DNA of 64,000 bases, taken from NCBI GenBank assembly GCA_965153455.1, contig OZ234494.1, positions 15,500,001-15,564,000 of the forward strand, read 5' to 3'. Every line of letters starts with the position of its first letter. The stretch's first letter is position 1. The position numbers and the translations under genes were made by a program. Below are positions 9,973 through 21,230 of this stretch, one piece after another. This DNA is from Sphagnum compactum (taxonomy: Eukaryota; Bryophyta; Sphagnopsida; Sphagnales). The notes below the pieces were generated by a model. The model was given only the letters and a program-made list of their open reading frames with translations. It searched no databases and was not told the DNA's origin.

Positions 9973-12669
9973 ATGGCCCCAAATACCTCGACGATAGTAC
10001 GGCAAATTTATACCCAGAGCCAGCTTGTTGGAGCAGCACTCATGGTGTTGCAAACCTGGAGAACTGTTTCTGCAAGGCACGAGCCTCAGAAACCCATCAG
10101 AGTCTCAGCGAACGGAGCCGGATCTGTAACGAGTGCACCATGCTCACCAGATCCGGGGATCTTTCACGTATTCGACGACGAGATTATTCCCGCCACAGGC
10201 CTGTTGCTGAGCCTCTTCTTCCAATTGTTAATGCTCATCACTGGCTGGCTCAGGAAGCGAACCTCGAAAGCAAGCGCATTTGCTTGGACTGCTTACGTAT
10301 CAGCCGATATTTTGGTCTTCTACTTGCTTGGACTGCTAACAAGAACACAATCCCATACTGAAATCTATGGGCTGTGGAGCGCACTCCTCATATACCATTT
10401 GGGCGGTCCCGACAACTTCACAGCCTACGAGAGAGCTGACAGCGAGCTCTGGATGCGACACCTGCTGAGCCTGCTTCAGCAAGTGGGAACGGCTACCTAC
10501 GTCATTGCTGTGAACACAAGAGGCTGGTTGTTGACACCGACTCTGCTTGTCTTATTTATCGGAGTTTACCGATACTGGGAGCGGAACTCAGCACTCAGAC
10601 ACAGCAGCAGGAGGGGAATCAACAGAGCTGTGTCGCCCGTGTACCGTTATATGATGCATGGCTTACAAGAACGTCGCGGGAAAGGGCCTGATGGGATCGA
10701 TATGCTAGAGTTTCTGGTCGCTGGAAGCGCAGACTGGATGCAGAAACTTCGATCAGGGCAACCGCTCGAGCATCCGAACATAGTTTCAACTGGGGAGATA
10801 GAGCGCGACTTGAAGTTCAGTACCCCCGCTCTGACGGATTGGGCAGTTCGATTGACTGTAGCTAGAGCAACGGCCTTTGCCTACTTGCGCAGATTGATTT
10901 CCCTGGCGAGATTCGAGCAGTTCCAGAAAGTCTCGCCAATGAGGAACCTATGGTTTGAAAAGTACCTCCAGGACAAGCGGAAGTGGCTTCCATACCTTCA
11001 CCTGGAGCAAAACTTTCTATATAACCTCCTCTACACGAAACCTGTAGACTCGGACCGGCACCTCTTGTTGTTGTTATTACGAATGTTATCGAGCCTTTCC
11101 CTTGTCACCGCGTTGATCATAACCTTCCGGCATGCAAGCGAGGAGACGTGGGACGGGCACGCGAGCTACAAAGTAACTACCTATATTGTCCTCGCAGTGG
11201 GCTGCGTTGTCGAGATCGCGTACTTCATCCGCCTTGTCTGCAGCAAAGGTGCTGTGGTTGCCATGTTGGTCGCTCAAGTGCGAACAAAACGTCGACTTAC
11301 AGCTGTTCGTTCTCGAGCCAAAAAAATCTTTCTTTCAGCAGATCTTTCGATAAACAGGTTTTTTTGCGAGACAGCCATGCGCATCACTATGTTTCTAGAA
11401 GATCATATTATTCTTACTCGTCTGAAAATTTCTTATATTCCGCCGCCCAATCGGATTTTACTAGTCAGGATGCCATTTCCATGCGTGGTTATCCTAAGGA
11501 CGATCATGGCCTTCCCCCGTCTGTTCCTCAAGCTCTCAGTCGACTGCCTGGGCCTGCCGTGGATTGACTTTGGGCCAAGTCCCGATACGGGCTGGGAAAT
11601 GTTATCATGGACTTTCCCGGAGGAATGTGATATAGAGGCTGAGTTTAGGAAGATTCAAGCCTGCCAAGACGACGCTGTGGCCGCCATATTTGAGCCCCTT
11701 CTCTATATCACACACGCAGAAGATAGGTATTCAGAGCCTGCAGGCGTCCCCTCAGCACTACCGCGAACTTCCGAATCTTGTTGCGACAGAATATATCCCT
11801 TCTACAAGTCGGACTGGGAACATATGCTCATCATATTTTGGTTGGCCACCCTCAAGATTCTCAAAATTGAGAACGATTCAAGCAAGAGTGGTTCCAGCTT
11901 GGATGGGGAGACGTCTATCTCTCCATCTGACAATCGAGATCAATCCCAACTGCCTCCAGAATCAAGCCTCAATGCAGCTGACCTTGAAAATCAAACTCGA
12001 CTCGCTGCAGACTCAACTCTTGAGCTTGTAGAACGAACTCAACGGTCTGTAGAGTCGGATGCAGCAGCTGAGATACAGCCAAATGATCAACGTAACGAAA
12101 CCGAAAGCAATGAAAATTCTGATCCAGAACGCAGGATCAGTGCAGACACGGCGGAGCTAGCCGATCGTAACCAGGCGGTGTGGCAAATGCTGTACGTGAG
12201 CCGTCTACTCACAGTTCGTCCCCAACTTTTGCCCACCCAGCTCGACCTCACGAAAGAGATAGTCGAAGAGAATCTGAGGATCGCCGAATCTGACATTAAG
12301 AACCCAAAAAAATGGCTGGAGAAGACAGAAGAAAAGGTGTCTAAGCTGGGAGAGCCGCGGATGCTGGGTGAAATCAAGCTTTCAAATGGGAACATGGCGC
12401 CTGTCTCCGCATTCGATCCTCATTTACGCAATCACTCAGCATTTTTAAGCGATTGCCAGGAGTCCAGCAGCCAACTAGCAGTCTTGCTTCTGAAGCTGGA
12501 TGCAGCAAGGAGGTGGGAAGTGCTGAAGAAGTCGGCGTGCTGGTTCATCGCGTCTTTAGCACAATCCAACAAGGTGGAGGAGCATTGTGCGATGCTTAGG
12601 GATGGTGGCGAGCTCCTCACCACACTATGGATTCTCTCTAGCGACTTGGGAGGTGGAGCACAATATTAA
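9973..12669 (+). CDS. DUF4220/DUF594 family membrane protein (gene 1)
   Basis: Intact single-exon frame of 898 residues. The start is in a good plant context (CAACCATGGC) and matches the paralogue at 41996. Residues 70-125 hold two hydrophobic segments. The DUF4220 signature GLWSALLIYHLGGPDNFTAY is at 133-152, followed by ELWMRH; hydrophobic segments follow near 185-200, 370-390 and 402-435. Residues 635-730 form a polar S/E/N/Q-rich linker, probably disordered. The C-terminus has the DUF594-type HCAMLRDGGELLTTLWIL block (871-888). The biochemical role of this plant family is not established; I infer a multi-pass membrane protein. The 5' end lies in the left arm of the inverted duplication; the rest of the gene lies between the arms. 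No frameshift or stop interrupts it. Confidence 0.93.
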   Translation: MAPNTSTIVRQIYTQSQLVGAALMVLQTWRTVSARHEPQKPIRVSANGAGSVTSAPCSPDPGIFHVFDDEIIPATGLLLSLFFQLLMLITGWLRKRTSKASAFAWTAYVSADILVFYLLGLLTRTQSHTEIYGLWSALLIYHLGGPDNFTAYERADSELWMRHLLSLLQQVGTATYVIAVNTRGWLLTPTLLVLFIGVYRYWERNSALRHSSRRGINRAVSPVYRYMMHGLQERRGKGPDGIDMLEFLVAGSADWMQKLRSGQPLEHPNIVSTGEIERDLKFSTPALTDWAVRLTVARATAFAYLRRLISLARFEQFQKVSPMRNLWFEKYLQDKRKWLPYLHLEQNFLYNLLYTKPVDSDRHLLLLLLRMLSSLSLVTALIITFRHASEETWDGHASYKVTTYIVLAVGCVVEIAYFIRLVCSKGAVVAMLVAQVRTKRRLTAVRSRAKKIFLSADLSINRFFCETAMRITMFLEDHIILTRLKISYIPPPNRILLVRMPFPCVVILRTIMAFPRLFLKLSVDCLGLPWIDFGPSPDTGWEMLSWTFPEECDIEAEFRKIQACQDDAVAAIFEPLLYITHAEDRYSEPAGVPSALPRTSESCCDRIYPFYKSDWEHMLIIFWLATLKILKIENDSSKSGSSLDGETSISPSDNRDQSQLPPESSLNAADLENQTRLAADSTLELVERTQRSVESDAAAEIQPNDQRNETESNENSDPERRISADTAELADRNQAVWQMLYVSRLLTVRPQLLPTQLDLTKEIVEENLRIAESDIKNPKKWLEKTEEKVSKLGEPRMLGEIKLSNGNMAPVSAFDPHLRNHSAFLSDCQESSSQLAVLLLKLDAARRWEVLKKSACWFIASLAQSNKVEEHCAMLRDGGELLTTLWILSSDLGGGAQY

Positions 12670-13634
12670 ATTGAGTTCACATCATGTACATAGCTAATTG
12701 CAGCAGACTAGTTCTTTGTATGTAATATAGTTGTAGCTTTAATTCAGAGCTTCGCAATCAACCAGTTCAAGCTCCAACTTCTTTGAAGAAGTGTTGGACA
12801 CATAGTTATGACCATCGAATTGTTGCAAGCTGAAACAACGCCGGTTATCCGGCAGTGATCATGATTTCAAAACACTTCTAAAGCTCTACCACTCCTTTTT
12901 CCACATGATTGCAAATCACACCTTGTATATCACGGTCCTGACGCGTTGAAAAACAGACCGACAGAGTGAATTGATGCGGGATTGATGCTAACTGATGAGC
13001 TTGCTAGAACGTTTTGCTTTATCGTCCGATTGCACAGAATGCCCTTTGGAGCAGTTTGCTCATTGCCACTGCTTTTGATAATTGTTGGTTTGCTTTCTGC
13101 AATCTTTGTTGTAGTTTCCTAATGCCGACTAGATCGCCCACCGCATGACAGAACTTGCGTGGCAGACAAGACTACAAAAAATGCCCACCTCTCTCAAATC
13201 CATGCAGAAATTTGGTAAAAATAATTCAAACTTTTGTTTTTTCGAAATTTGGCGATTTTTTCTTTTAAAAACAGGGAATATGTGATAAAATATTCTTCTT
13301 TTTTAAAAATTGCATTTTCATGAAATTTCGCAAAGAAGAAAAAGCACAAGTTTCCCACTATTTTATTGCTATATTTCATCCTTAATGTAATCTACAAATC
13401 AGTGTGTTGTGTGGGTAAGTGTAAATCTTTTGCGTTTACCTCGATTCACACGACAAATATGTGTATTTACACTGACCTTACCTGTTGTATAAATAAAATT
13501 TTACCCTTACATTGAAGGGGGAGCTTGTAAACAAATTTCATCTACAATTGCATGGCATTGAGTAAATGTTTTTGGCAAGGTAAGTGTATATATTATATTT
13601 CCTTAGATATTAAAGTTATTCATAAAGTAAGGCA
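12670..13634. other. 3' flank of DUF4220 gene 1
   Basis: Likely 3' UTR for the first 100-200 bases: the AATATTAAATTGAGTTCACA block right after the stop is nearly the same after the stop of gene 2 at 44767. I see no canonical AATAAA close by. The remainder is AT-rich with no gene. Confidence 0.45.
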
Positions 13635-14610
13635 AACACAGCACCAGAACCCTGAACCCTGAGTTTGATTGTACAGGGGGGAGATTAAAAAAAAAAACTG
13701 AAAAAAATACATTAGCATTCAATGGGGGTTGAAACTCAGAAAACCATCAATTTTGATGGTAGTGTAAACCAGCCCATCACCAATCGCTTGCCTATGACCG
13801 AACATTTTGGCAAATCTTTTTCAATTCTTCTCCATTTTGAGTGATTTAAAATGTTATAAGAGCGCCTTCTCAAGCTTTACAAATCATCTTTGAAATGCAA
13901 AGCCAAAGGACCAGTCAAAAAAGAGCATTAAAGAAAATATGTTTTTTCAAATTGCAAAATGTGCTTTTTTTCATTTTGACCCTTCCTATTTTCAAACCTC
14001 ATAACTTTCTTATTTTTTATTCATGATAAACAATTTAAAGTGCTATAGGAACGCCACCTAAAGTTCTACAAGTCATCTATCAACTCTAATAGCAACAAGG
14101 CAACATACAAAGAATTTTTTGTGTGTTTGGCATTTGTAACATTTGGTGGTAAATTGTCTTTTTGAATTTTTGAACCCCTTTGCTTTGGGGGGTCGTAACT
14201 TTATCAATTATATTATGTTTTAGACGATTTTAATGCACCAAATGTGCCAAAAGTAGGAGTTCAAGTTTTGTTGGAACACAAAAAGAATGAAGGCCTCCCC
14301 TTGGATCTAGCTTGCCCTGAATGCTTAAATGTTCAGTCACTGACTAGTTTACCTAAACTGAGTTATATATGTATTTCCTTTTTCTTGAGCATCACCACTA
14401 TTACTACATATGTTTTCATAATCCTACTAGTACGATTACTATAATTATTTTTGAACCTTGTGCATTAAATGTTGAGTTTCAACATTTCATATTGAGATTT
14501 AATAAAATTCCCTTACTTTGCAATACCATTGGAAGAGGGGATAGGGGATGAAAGGAGGCCCAAAGATAAGGTGAAAACATGGTGCCTTTACCAATAATTC
14601 TATTAATAAT
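13635..14610 (+). repeat. dispersed repeat family A, copy 2, interrupted
   Basis: The left part (13635-13765) matches 2235-2350 and the right part (about 14357-14590) matches 2380-2600. The segment between is absent from copy 1 and belongs to repeat family B, so copy 2 appears to carry a nested insertion. Confidence 0.75.
13768..14356 (+). repeat. dispersed repeat family B, copy 1, nested in family A
   Basis: Contains GACCCTTCCTATTTTCAAAC, CTCATAACTTTCTTATTTTT, GGAACGCCACCTAAAG and, at its right end, CCCCTTGGATCTAGCTTGCC. The reverse complement of 37860-38400 has the same blocks in the same order, and 32720-33430 has a diverged version. It is probably a non-autonomous transposon of unknown class. 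Confidence 0.7.
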
Positions 14611-14652
14611 GCTTGTTTGTAATTCATATTAATTGATGAAATTTTAACAAAC

Positions 14653-14658
14653 TTTATT
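14653..14658 (-). terminator. candidate poly(A) signal AATAAA
   Basis: On the minus strand GAATAAAG overlaps the stop codon of the chimeric frame. The sequence 14654-14847 that brings it looks like the 3' end of a retroelement, but I could not match it to another copy in the window. Confidence 0.4.
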
Positions 14659-15127
14659 CAACAAAACACCAAGCAAAGGAGGAAAGGAAGAACAAAGAGA
14701 AAGGACAGTCCGAGCCAAAATCACAAAACCCAAAGGGGGTCACAATGGGGTAGAAGAACAAATTATGTTCCAAAGCTCCCACTAGTTGCAAGAAGCATAG
14801 AAAGAACCTAACAGAGCATGAAAAACTTGAAAAAACAATAAGCCCAATGAGCCAGCCAGTGATGAGCATTAACAATTGGAAGAAGAGGCTCAGCAACAGG
14901 CCTGTGGCGGGAATAATCTCGTCGTCGAATACGTGAAAGATCCCCGGATCTGGTGAGCATGGTGCACTCGTTACAGATCCGGCTCCGTTCGCTAAGACTC
15001 TGATGGGTTTCTGAGGCTCGTGCCTTGCAGAAACAGTTCTCCAGGTTTGCAACACCATGAGTGCTGCTCCAACAAGCTGGCTCTGGGTATAAATTTGCCG
15101 TACTATCGTCGAGGTATTTGGGGCCAT
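14654..15127 (-). pseudogene. truncated DUF4220 5' copy fused to foreign sequence
   Basis: Minus-strand frame of 157 codons inside and beyond the right arm. Codons 1-93 repeat the start of gene 1 through the first hydrophobic segment, with one difference seen (Ser45 to Leu). At the arm edge (14848) the frame passes into unrelated sequence and continues for 64 mostly hydrophobic, Phe/Cys-rich residues. It lacks the DUF4220 signature, the rest of the membrane segments and DUF594. The stop codon lies inside an AATAAA motif. It keeps the duplicated upstream region, so it may be transcribed, convergently with gene 1. It is either a pseudogene or a new chimeric gene; protein function is doubtful. 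Confidence 0.8.
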
Positions 15128-16155
15128 GGTTGACAGTCGTGACCGTTTTTCTAGTGAATGTGAGTTCTGTAGATGAGATTCCGACCTCAGATCACCTGTT
15201 CTGCCAAATCACCTGTAGATCGACAACTTAAAACAAGAAACTCGTTTAGGATTCGCTATGGGACCATCAAGAAACACTTGAATTTCCCCTATGCAAACAT
15301 GAAATGGTTGGTTTGGCAATGGGAAAATACAATGATTCCTCGATTTCAAAATGTAACAAACAGAAAACATTGAGATATTGGTAGCACGATTCCCTTGGAG
15401 AGCTTTCCCTATGTTTTTTTCAAATCAACTTTAATTTGTCAGAAGTTCCGACTCTTTTCCCTACAGGCAATGGAAAAGAGGTTTCTTCTGGTTCATCAAC
15501 CAAAAAATTTCCGGACGTACAAGTAACAACCGACTGTCTAGGTCTTTCCTTGACAAGGTCGGCATTAATATACATGTACAAAATACTTGCGACAGTACAC
15601 ACGTACGAGGAAGAAAATCCCAAAGACTTAAGATCGCATCTTAACAGCAAACCTCGTTTGTTTAGCATCGACTTATACGCACAGAGACTAAATCCCGCGA
15701 CTTAGAGTGAGAATGTGTGACGAGCCAACGAAGTAATTCGTGCAAGCAGCAAAACGTATTATACACCAGTAGACAAGCTGTTGCTTGTACTACTGACAAC
15801 GGTGAGGATCACTTGAAACTTTACCTTCCTTATGTGTAAACTGCAGGGACTTTACGATCTTCAATCCAGTTTCGCGAAATTTTCTTTCGGTACTGTGCGT
15901 CCTTACAGCTGCCCCAAGCTAATTGCAGTTCAAAATAATCCACAAAACCCACCAGAAAGCGTTAGATCATCGGAGCTTCAATTTTAATAATTTCTCTTTT
16001 AATTGTGATAGCTACTGCAGCAACTCAGACTACATACTACTATAATTCTTAGGGCATCTTTCCATTGAAAGGTTGCGCTTTCAGCTTAGGAAGTTTGAAC
16101 AGCTGTTGACTTCGCATTTTCCAAATTTGCATATGAGTTTTGCAAGAGCAGCAAG

Positions 16156-16352
16156 CTGCACCCTTAGCTGCACCTTCAGCAAAGGACATAATTCATGCTA
16201 ATGGAAAGCTGGGACCCTAGCTGCAACCCCCTCGCTGCACCTTCAGCAAAGGACATAATTTCATGCTAATGGAAAGCTCGGACCCTAGCTGCACCTTCAG
16301 CAAGGACATAATTTAATGCTAATGGGAAGGGACCCTAGCTGCGCCTTCAGCT
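16156..16352 (-). repeat. upstream tandem repeat, three units (right arm)
   Basis: Counterpart of 8819-8962 with one more unit of about 64 bp. The repeated blocks are GCTGCACCTTCAGCAAAGGA and CATGCTAATGGAAAGCT on the plus strand. Confidence 0.8.
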
Positions 16353-17055
16353 TCGGAATTGCATGCCAATGGAAAGCAACCAGACCTTCGGCCAAAGTTG
16401 AAGGTGCAGCGCTACTCAATGGAAATTGGATGCCCTAATTAGCTAGCCCATCTCCATACGGGATCCAATTCAAGTAAGTTTCATGAAGAATGTAATTCCA
16501 GCCGACAACTTATAGAACTCTGAGTTCTTGATTAATATAACTCCTAGATGCAAATCACTAGTACAAGAAGAAAATGTTTTGACATTTAAGGCACAGATGA
16601 AGATGACATGAAAGGGTGGAGCATATAAGCTGATCGGATTGCAACCACGTATGTACTACCTGATATATAATTAGTGCTAGCGATCTTGCTTTCTGCAGTC
16701 TAGCAATACCACGCGGACGTCTCGCAATTTGTATCTTCCAGCTACAATTCATCGGATTGATCTGAGAAATTGCTGCAAGATGGATTTCACTTTCTGCTTA
16801 CGATATGGGCAACAAACTCCGAGCTTTATTGAGGCTCGTCGACCAATTGTTCGACTTCGACAGCGATCCCGTCGGCCATGGAACATCCCGACAGCGTAGG
16901 CTCCAAGTTATCGAGGCTCGTCGATCAATTATTCGACTCCGACAGCGATCCCGTCGGCCAGGGGATGTCCAGACAACGGTGGCCGTTCCCACCACGAACG
17001 TTCGTTCCCGGAATTACGGGAATACTTACAGACACGACGAGAAAATACTTTTTCA

Positions 17056-17747
17056 CTAGTGGGCTCCCGTGCCTGCAAGGCACGACACGGCACTGGTAAA
17101 AAACTGGGAGTCCAAAGGAGACCCCAAAGAACCCCATACTCACCTGCATAATCATCCATCCAGAACTCCTAATTGGACGGAACTTACGAATACATAAATA
17201 TTTCATCCACATAATCAATCCATCAAAAACTCTAAGTGGACAAAACTACAAAATCTTTAATATTTCATCCACAAATCATTCCTCCTAATTGGACGGAACT
17301 ACAAATACATGATATCTCATCCTCATAACCACCCATCCAGAACTCTGAGCTCATTGCTCGGAACTAAAAACGTATAATATTTCATCCACATAATCACAGA
17401 ACTGCCGGGTTTCACGAAAACCCGGAAAAGAGGAGCCAGGCAGGTTTCAGGACCTCGACCAGACGGACGGACAGGCGGGTCCCGATCTGGGTTTCAGGAC
17501 CTCGACGGACGGACAGTTGGGATCTGGGTTTCAGGACCTAGACACACAGACAGTCTGCGTCCAGTTATATACGTCACTTTTCTCTGCGTCCAGTGGTCGC
17601 AGACAGTCTGCATCCAGTGGTCACAGACGCACGGACGGACTTCTTTTTTCTCAGGACCTGGGTTTCAGGACCTCGACGCGCGCCGCGCCCGGTCCGCGTG
17701 AAACCCGAGCTCCGTCACAGACGGACGTAGTGAATTTATATATAAGA
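17056..17747 (-). mobile_element. non-autonomous Helitron, 692 bp
   Basis: Read on the minus strand the element starts TCTTATATATAAATTC and ends with a hairpin (stem CGTGCC/GGCACG, loop TTGCA), then GGAGCCCA and CTAG. It sits exactly between A and T of the host, and the left arm of the duplication shows the uninterrupted host site. TC start, 3' hairpin close to CTRR, A|T target and no target-site duplication are the Helitron hallmarks. It encodes no recognisable protein. Inside are about four degenerate 60-bp units (17150-17395) and four copies of GGTTTCAGGACCT (17430-17690), which make it unusually GC-rich for the region. Confidence 0.88.
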
Positions 17748-18056
17748 TTGGGTTCCAGTTCCCTAGGTAACTACTCTGGTTAGCTCCATTTCTGTTTTCA
17801 TTACCAAGAGGTCTACTAAACATCCCTTACCTAAATGCAAAGGTACTAATCAAGTGCATCTACTTACCCAGCCAGTAGCCACCTTTTGAATACTTTTCTA
17901 CGGTACAATTACAGGATAGTTTACCAGGGTGAAACCTGAGGTCAACTAAATTGCGGATGGATAGTGGGTGGACAGAAAACATTGTTTTTCCATTGGGTTC
18001 CAGTTGAGCTTACTTTCTGCTTGTATTACCTATCTACTAACAACCCACTAGGCCTC

Positions 18057-20089
18057 AATCTTACAAAAGCATAAGGTACATGCATTTTCAAAGAGAGGTA
18101 AGGTACCTTGCAAGGTACCTTACCGTTTTGTAAGAGCCCTGAAATTTGATAAGTGAAGTTCTCCCTGGGGAGGTGCATTGAAGTACAAACATGAAATTCA
18201 AAATGTTCCTTAATAAGGCGCTTTGTTGGACTCAAGTTTTGGTTTGTAAACCCCTGACCTTGTTATTTAACACTAGAAATAACACTAAGAGTGGCATTTA
18301 TATAAGGTGGAATTTACCCGGGTGGGAGTTTCATATTTTTGTGGGGGGTTTTTTGGTTATTTTTCTGCCATTCTACCCATTTATTGCAAAATCATTGGGT
18401 GATCATTCATTGATCTATTATCTAGTGGGTTCCAATTGACTCAAGTGCAGGTACTAATGGTGCATTCACACTTGATGTTACGTAAGTGTTAAATGAAAAG
18501 CTAGGTGGCATCCTAGATGGCACACAAGGTTAAATAGGTGATAGCTTAATATTAAGTGCATGTTAGCTTAACATAAAATTTTCATGGTAAGTCCTAAATG
18601 ACTAACATGATTGTTACGGGACTCAACACTAGAGTCCCTAACACCAAGTGTGAACGCACTTTAAGAAGGCGACAATGGGACCCCACTTGGTAGCCATGTA
18701 AACTCCACCCTACTACTCAACCCACCAACCTCAAACATATGCACCTAGCTAGCAACCAGGTCTTTGGTACCTGGTTTTTGCAACGTCAGTGGGTACCACA
18801 TGAACAGAGCTGGGAGGCTGTAATTTGCCACTATAGTTACACAAGAGACAAGCATATGTCCATTATGGAGCTTTTGAGGTGCCACAAACAACCTCAAATT
18901 GTGTGATAGGAATGGATTTCTATACTATTAATTAAATATAACTAATCTGATGCAATATCTTGCCTAAAATGTAAGTCTATTGTATATATATATATATAAT
19001 GAAGTTGCACTTATCTACCTAATTAACAACTTAAACTTGTTTAGAATGAGGGTAGCACCCTTGGTTCAAGTTCTAATTTAATTTTGAAAAAAATAATTTA
19101 GTAATCCAATTAGGTTTCAATGGTAACTCTAAGAAAATTTGAAACCTCTGCTCCGGAGACCCTAAAACTTGAACTATTACTTGAACCTACTTAAATCTTG
19201 GAATGTGTCAATGTTGGTTTAAACTCTTAACCTCCTTCATAAAGGGAGAACTGGCCCAACCACAAGGCCAACAATTTTTTTTATACAACATTAGTGCTTC
19301 TTGTTTGCTTAAACTTGGATGCCAAAATTTTGCAATATTACAAATGGGGCTGCCGTGCATCTTTTGCTGATTTTTTTCTTTATTTTTATTTTTTCCTTTA
19401 TGATTAAGTTTCTTCTTTTTTATTAACTTTTTCAATTGTTAATGTTGTCAAAAAATTTAGAGGTAAATTAGGTAGGGTTCTAGGTCATGTCTAGGTAAGC
19501 TTTAGGTAATGTTTTAGGTCAAGTCTTCGGTAGGGTTTCGATAGGGACTTAGGTTTAAGTTTGCAAACCTTAAAACTTGGAATTGGCCTTGGACCCAGAA
19601 CGGACGGGTCTTACAAAATCAAGGACCATCGACCCAAGGAATCAGTGAGCTAGAAAAGTTGACCCCACCCCAGAACTAGTGAGCTTTATTTTCTTAATTT
19701 TTTAACAAGACCCAAAACCAACGAGTTTTGCATTTCCCAGGAAAAAAAAAAGAGTCTAGAACTGGACCCAACAATGACCCTGGGTAATTCTAGGGGTAAT
19801 TTTTGACCCAGCGTTAAGGCGTGTGTAAATTACATTTGATCTCAGCCACCGGCCCACCAGCACAAGATGAAGGATGGATGATGGGCACTGAACAGGAAAT
19901 ATTTTTTCATTCATTCCAGTTCCATAGCTAACCACCGCGGTTAGCCCAGTTTTTGTTAATACTACCAACCTACTAACAACCCTCTAGCCCTAGGACCTAT
20001 GTACTACTCAGGTTGTAGTCACCTATTACCCTACCTACCGGACCTATCTTTACAGAGTAGATCACCACTTGGTGAAACCCAATGGAGGT
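18057..20089. other. gene-free stretch
   Basis: AT-rich intergenic DNA with a short (TA)n run near 18980. The segment 19890-20060 shares short blocks (TAGCTAACC, CTACTAACAACC) with the outer parts of the inverted duplication and with 24860-24950, suggesting one more old dispersed family. No gene seen. Confidence 0.4.
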
Positions 20090-20240
20090 CAACTCAGTTG
20101 GGGTTCATCAAGAATGGAGTTGGTTAACGTAGTTTGGGGTTCATCCAAATTGGAGTCGTTTAATTCGGTTGGGGTTCATGATCCAGATTGCAGTTGGTTA
20201 ACTCTGTTGGAGTTCATCCAGAATGGAATCATAACAGACT
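20090..20240 (+). repeat. tandem repeat, about 36 bp, four units
   Basis: GGGGTTCAT words start at 20100, 20136 and 20171, and a variant GGAGTTCATCC at 20209, each followed by AATGGAGT/ATTGGAGT and GGTTAA/GTTTAA. It is a small diverged minisatellite. A frame of 69 codons running over it is not a credible gene. Confidence 0.7.
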
Positions 20241-21230
20241 TAGTTTCTCATATATTTTTCAGAGTTTTTTCACTTTGAGATATCATGGCCAAAACAAGCC
20301 CTTAATTAAGTTGTTAGATCTTAATACTGTACCTAATAACCCATACTAATCTCCAATCCAATTAACAACATCACATGTATAAAACATGCTTAAGCTCCAA
20401 ATTAAGTTCTGATGTACATACTCTTAATGCAGATTAGTGTTGTATTAATCACAAAATGATCATTTAAGAATCATATAAAGAACCTTCAATTAAACACTAA
20501 CTATAACTCCATGGCTAGTTAATGACATTCCACGCTGATTATTTGATTAAAACATACAACGATATAAACGGTTTCAAGCAGGGAAGCCCTGCAACATTTT
20601 AGAACAACATCAACAACACAAGTAGATGCAAAAGGAAACAAAGGAGCAGTGTTTTTATTGAGGCAGAATTTAGCTATTTTTCTACAAAGAAATTGGGAAT
20701 TTTTTGGGAATTTTTTGGGAATTTTTTTTTTCCTGGTGCAAATTCGATTAATTTTTGCTATTTTTTATGGAAAAACTTCGCCAAAACTTCAACATGGAAA
20801 AAATGGAAAAACTAAAATAAAAAACACTGCAATGGAGAGATATGTATAGAAAAGCTTGAATTATTAAACAAAATACTCTGTACCTTTAAAAAGTATGGAA
20901 AAAAACAAATGCAACATTGCATCAATAAAGTTTTCTCCAGATCAATAGATATGACAGAGTTATTCAATCTAACTAATTTTTTATTTTTTATTTTTTTGGG
21001 GTGGAAAATTTCAAGTTGTTCAGCAATCCTTTTGAAAACTAGTTAGCTATTTCATCTAGAGCTAATAAGTTGAACAATCTGCAGTAATAAAAAAAATGCC
21101 TTTGAACAATTCATGAAATCCTAGCTAGCTAGGCACCCGTATGGTCCACCCTAGACATCCTACCTTGAAAATGGGTGTATTCAAAATGTTCTTGTAGTGA
21201 CAAAGTGTTCTATTCCAATGCAAGAGAAAA
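20241..21230. other. gene-free stretch
   Basis: AT-rich DNA including a small GGGAATTTTTT direct repeat near 20700. No gene seen. The right edge may be 3' flank of the F-box-like gene. Confidence 0.4.

Larger units (their letters stand above)
7794..10252 (+). repeat. left arm of large inverted duplication
   Basis: This 2,459-bp arm is repeated as a near-identical reverse complement at 14848-18056. It covers the upstream region of the DUF4220 gene plus codons 1-93. Arm edges can be read directly: GAGGCCT at 7794 pairs with AGGCCTC ending at 18056, and the CTGGCTGGCTCA block ending at 10252 pairs with TGAGCCAGCCAG starting at 14848. Differences are scattered substitutions, a tandem-repeat copy-number change and a Helitron present only in the right arm. 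The near-identity implies a recent duplication. Confidence 0.95.
14848..18056 (-). repeat. right arm of large inverted duplication
   Basis: Reverse complement of 7794-10252, longer because of the Helitron (17056-17747), one extra tandem-repeat unit at 16156-16352 and an insertion of about 17 bases near 15835. Small rearrangements occur near 17030. Without the Helitron the arm is about 2,517 bp. Together with the left arm it forms a palindrome-like structure with a 4.6-kb spacer that contains most of gene 1. Confidence 0.95.

Noticed and set aside
11148-11567. 139-codon frame inside DUF4220 gene 1
   Set aside because: Overlapping frame of a clearly supported gene with no domain of its own.
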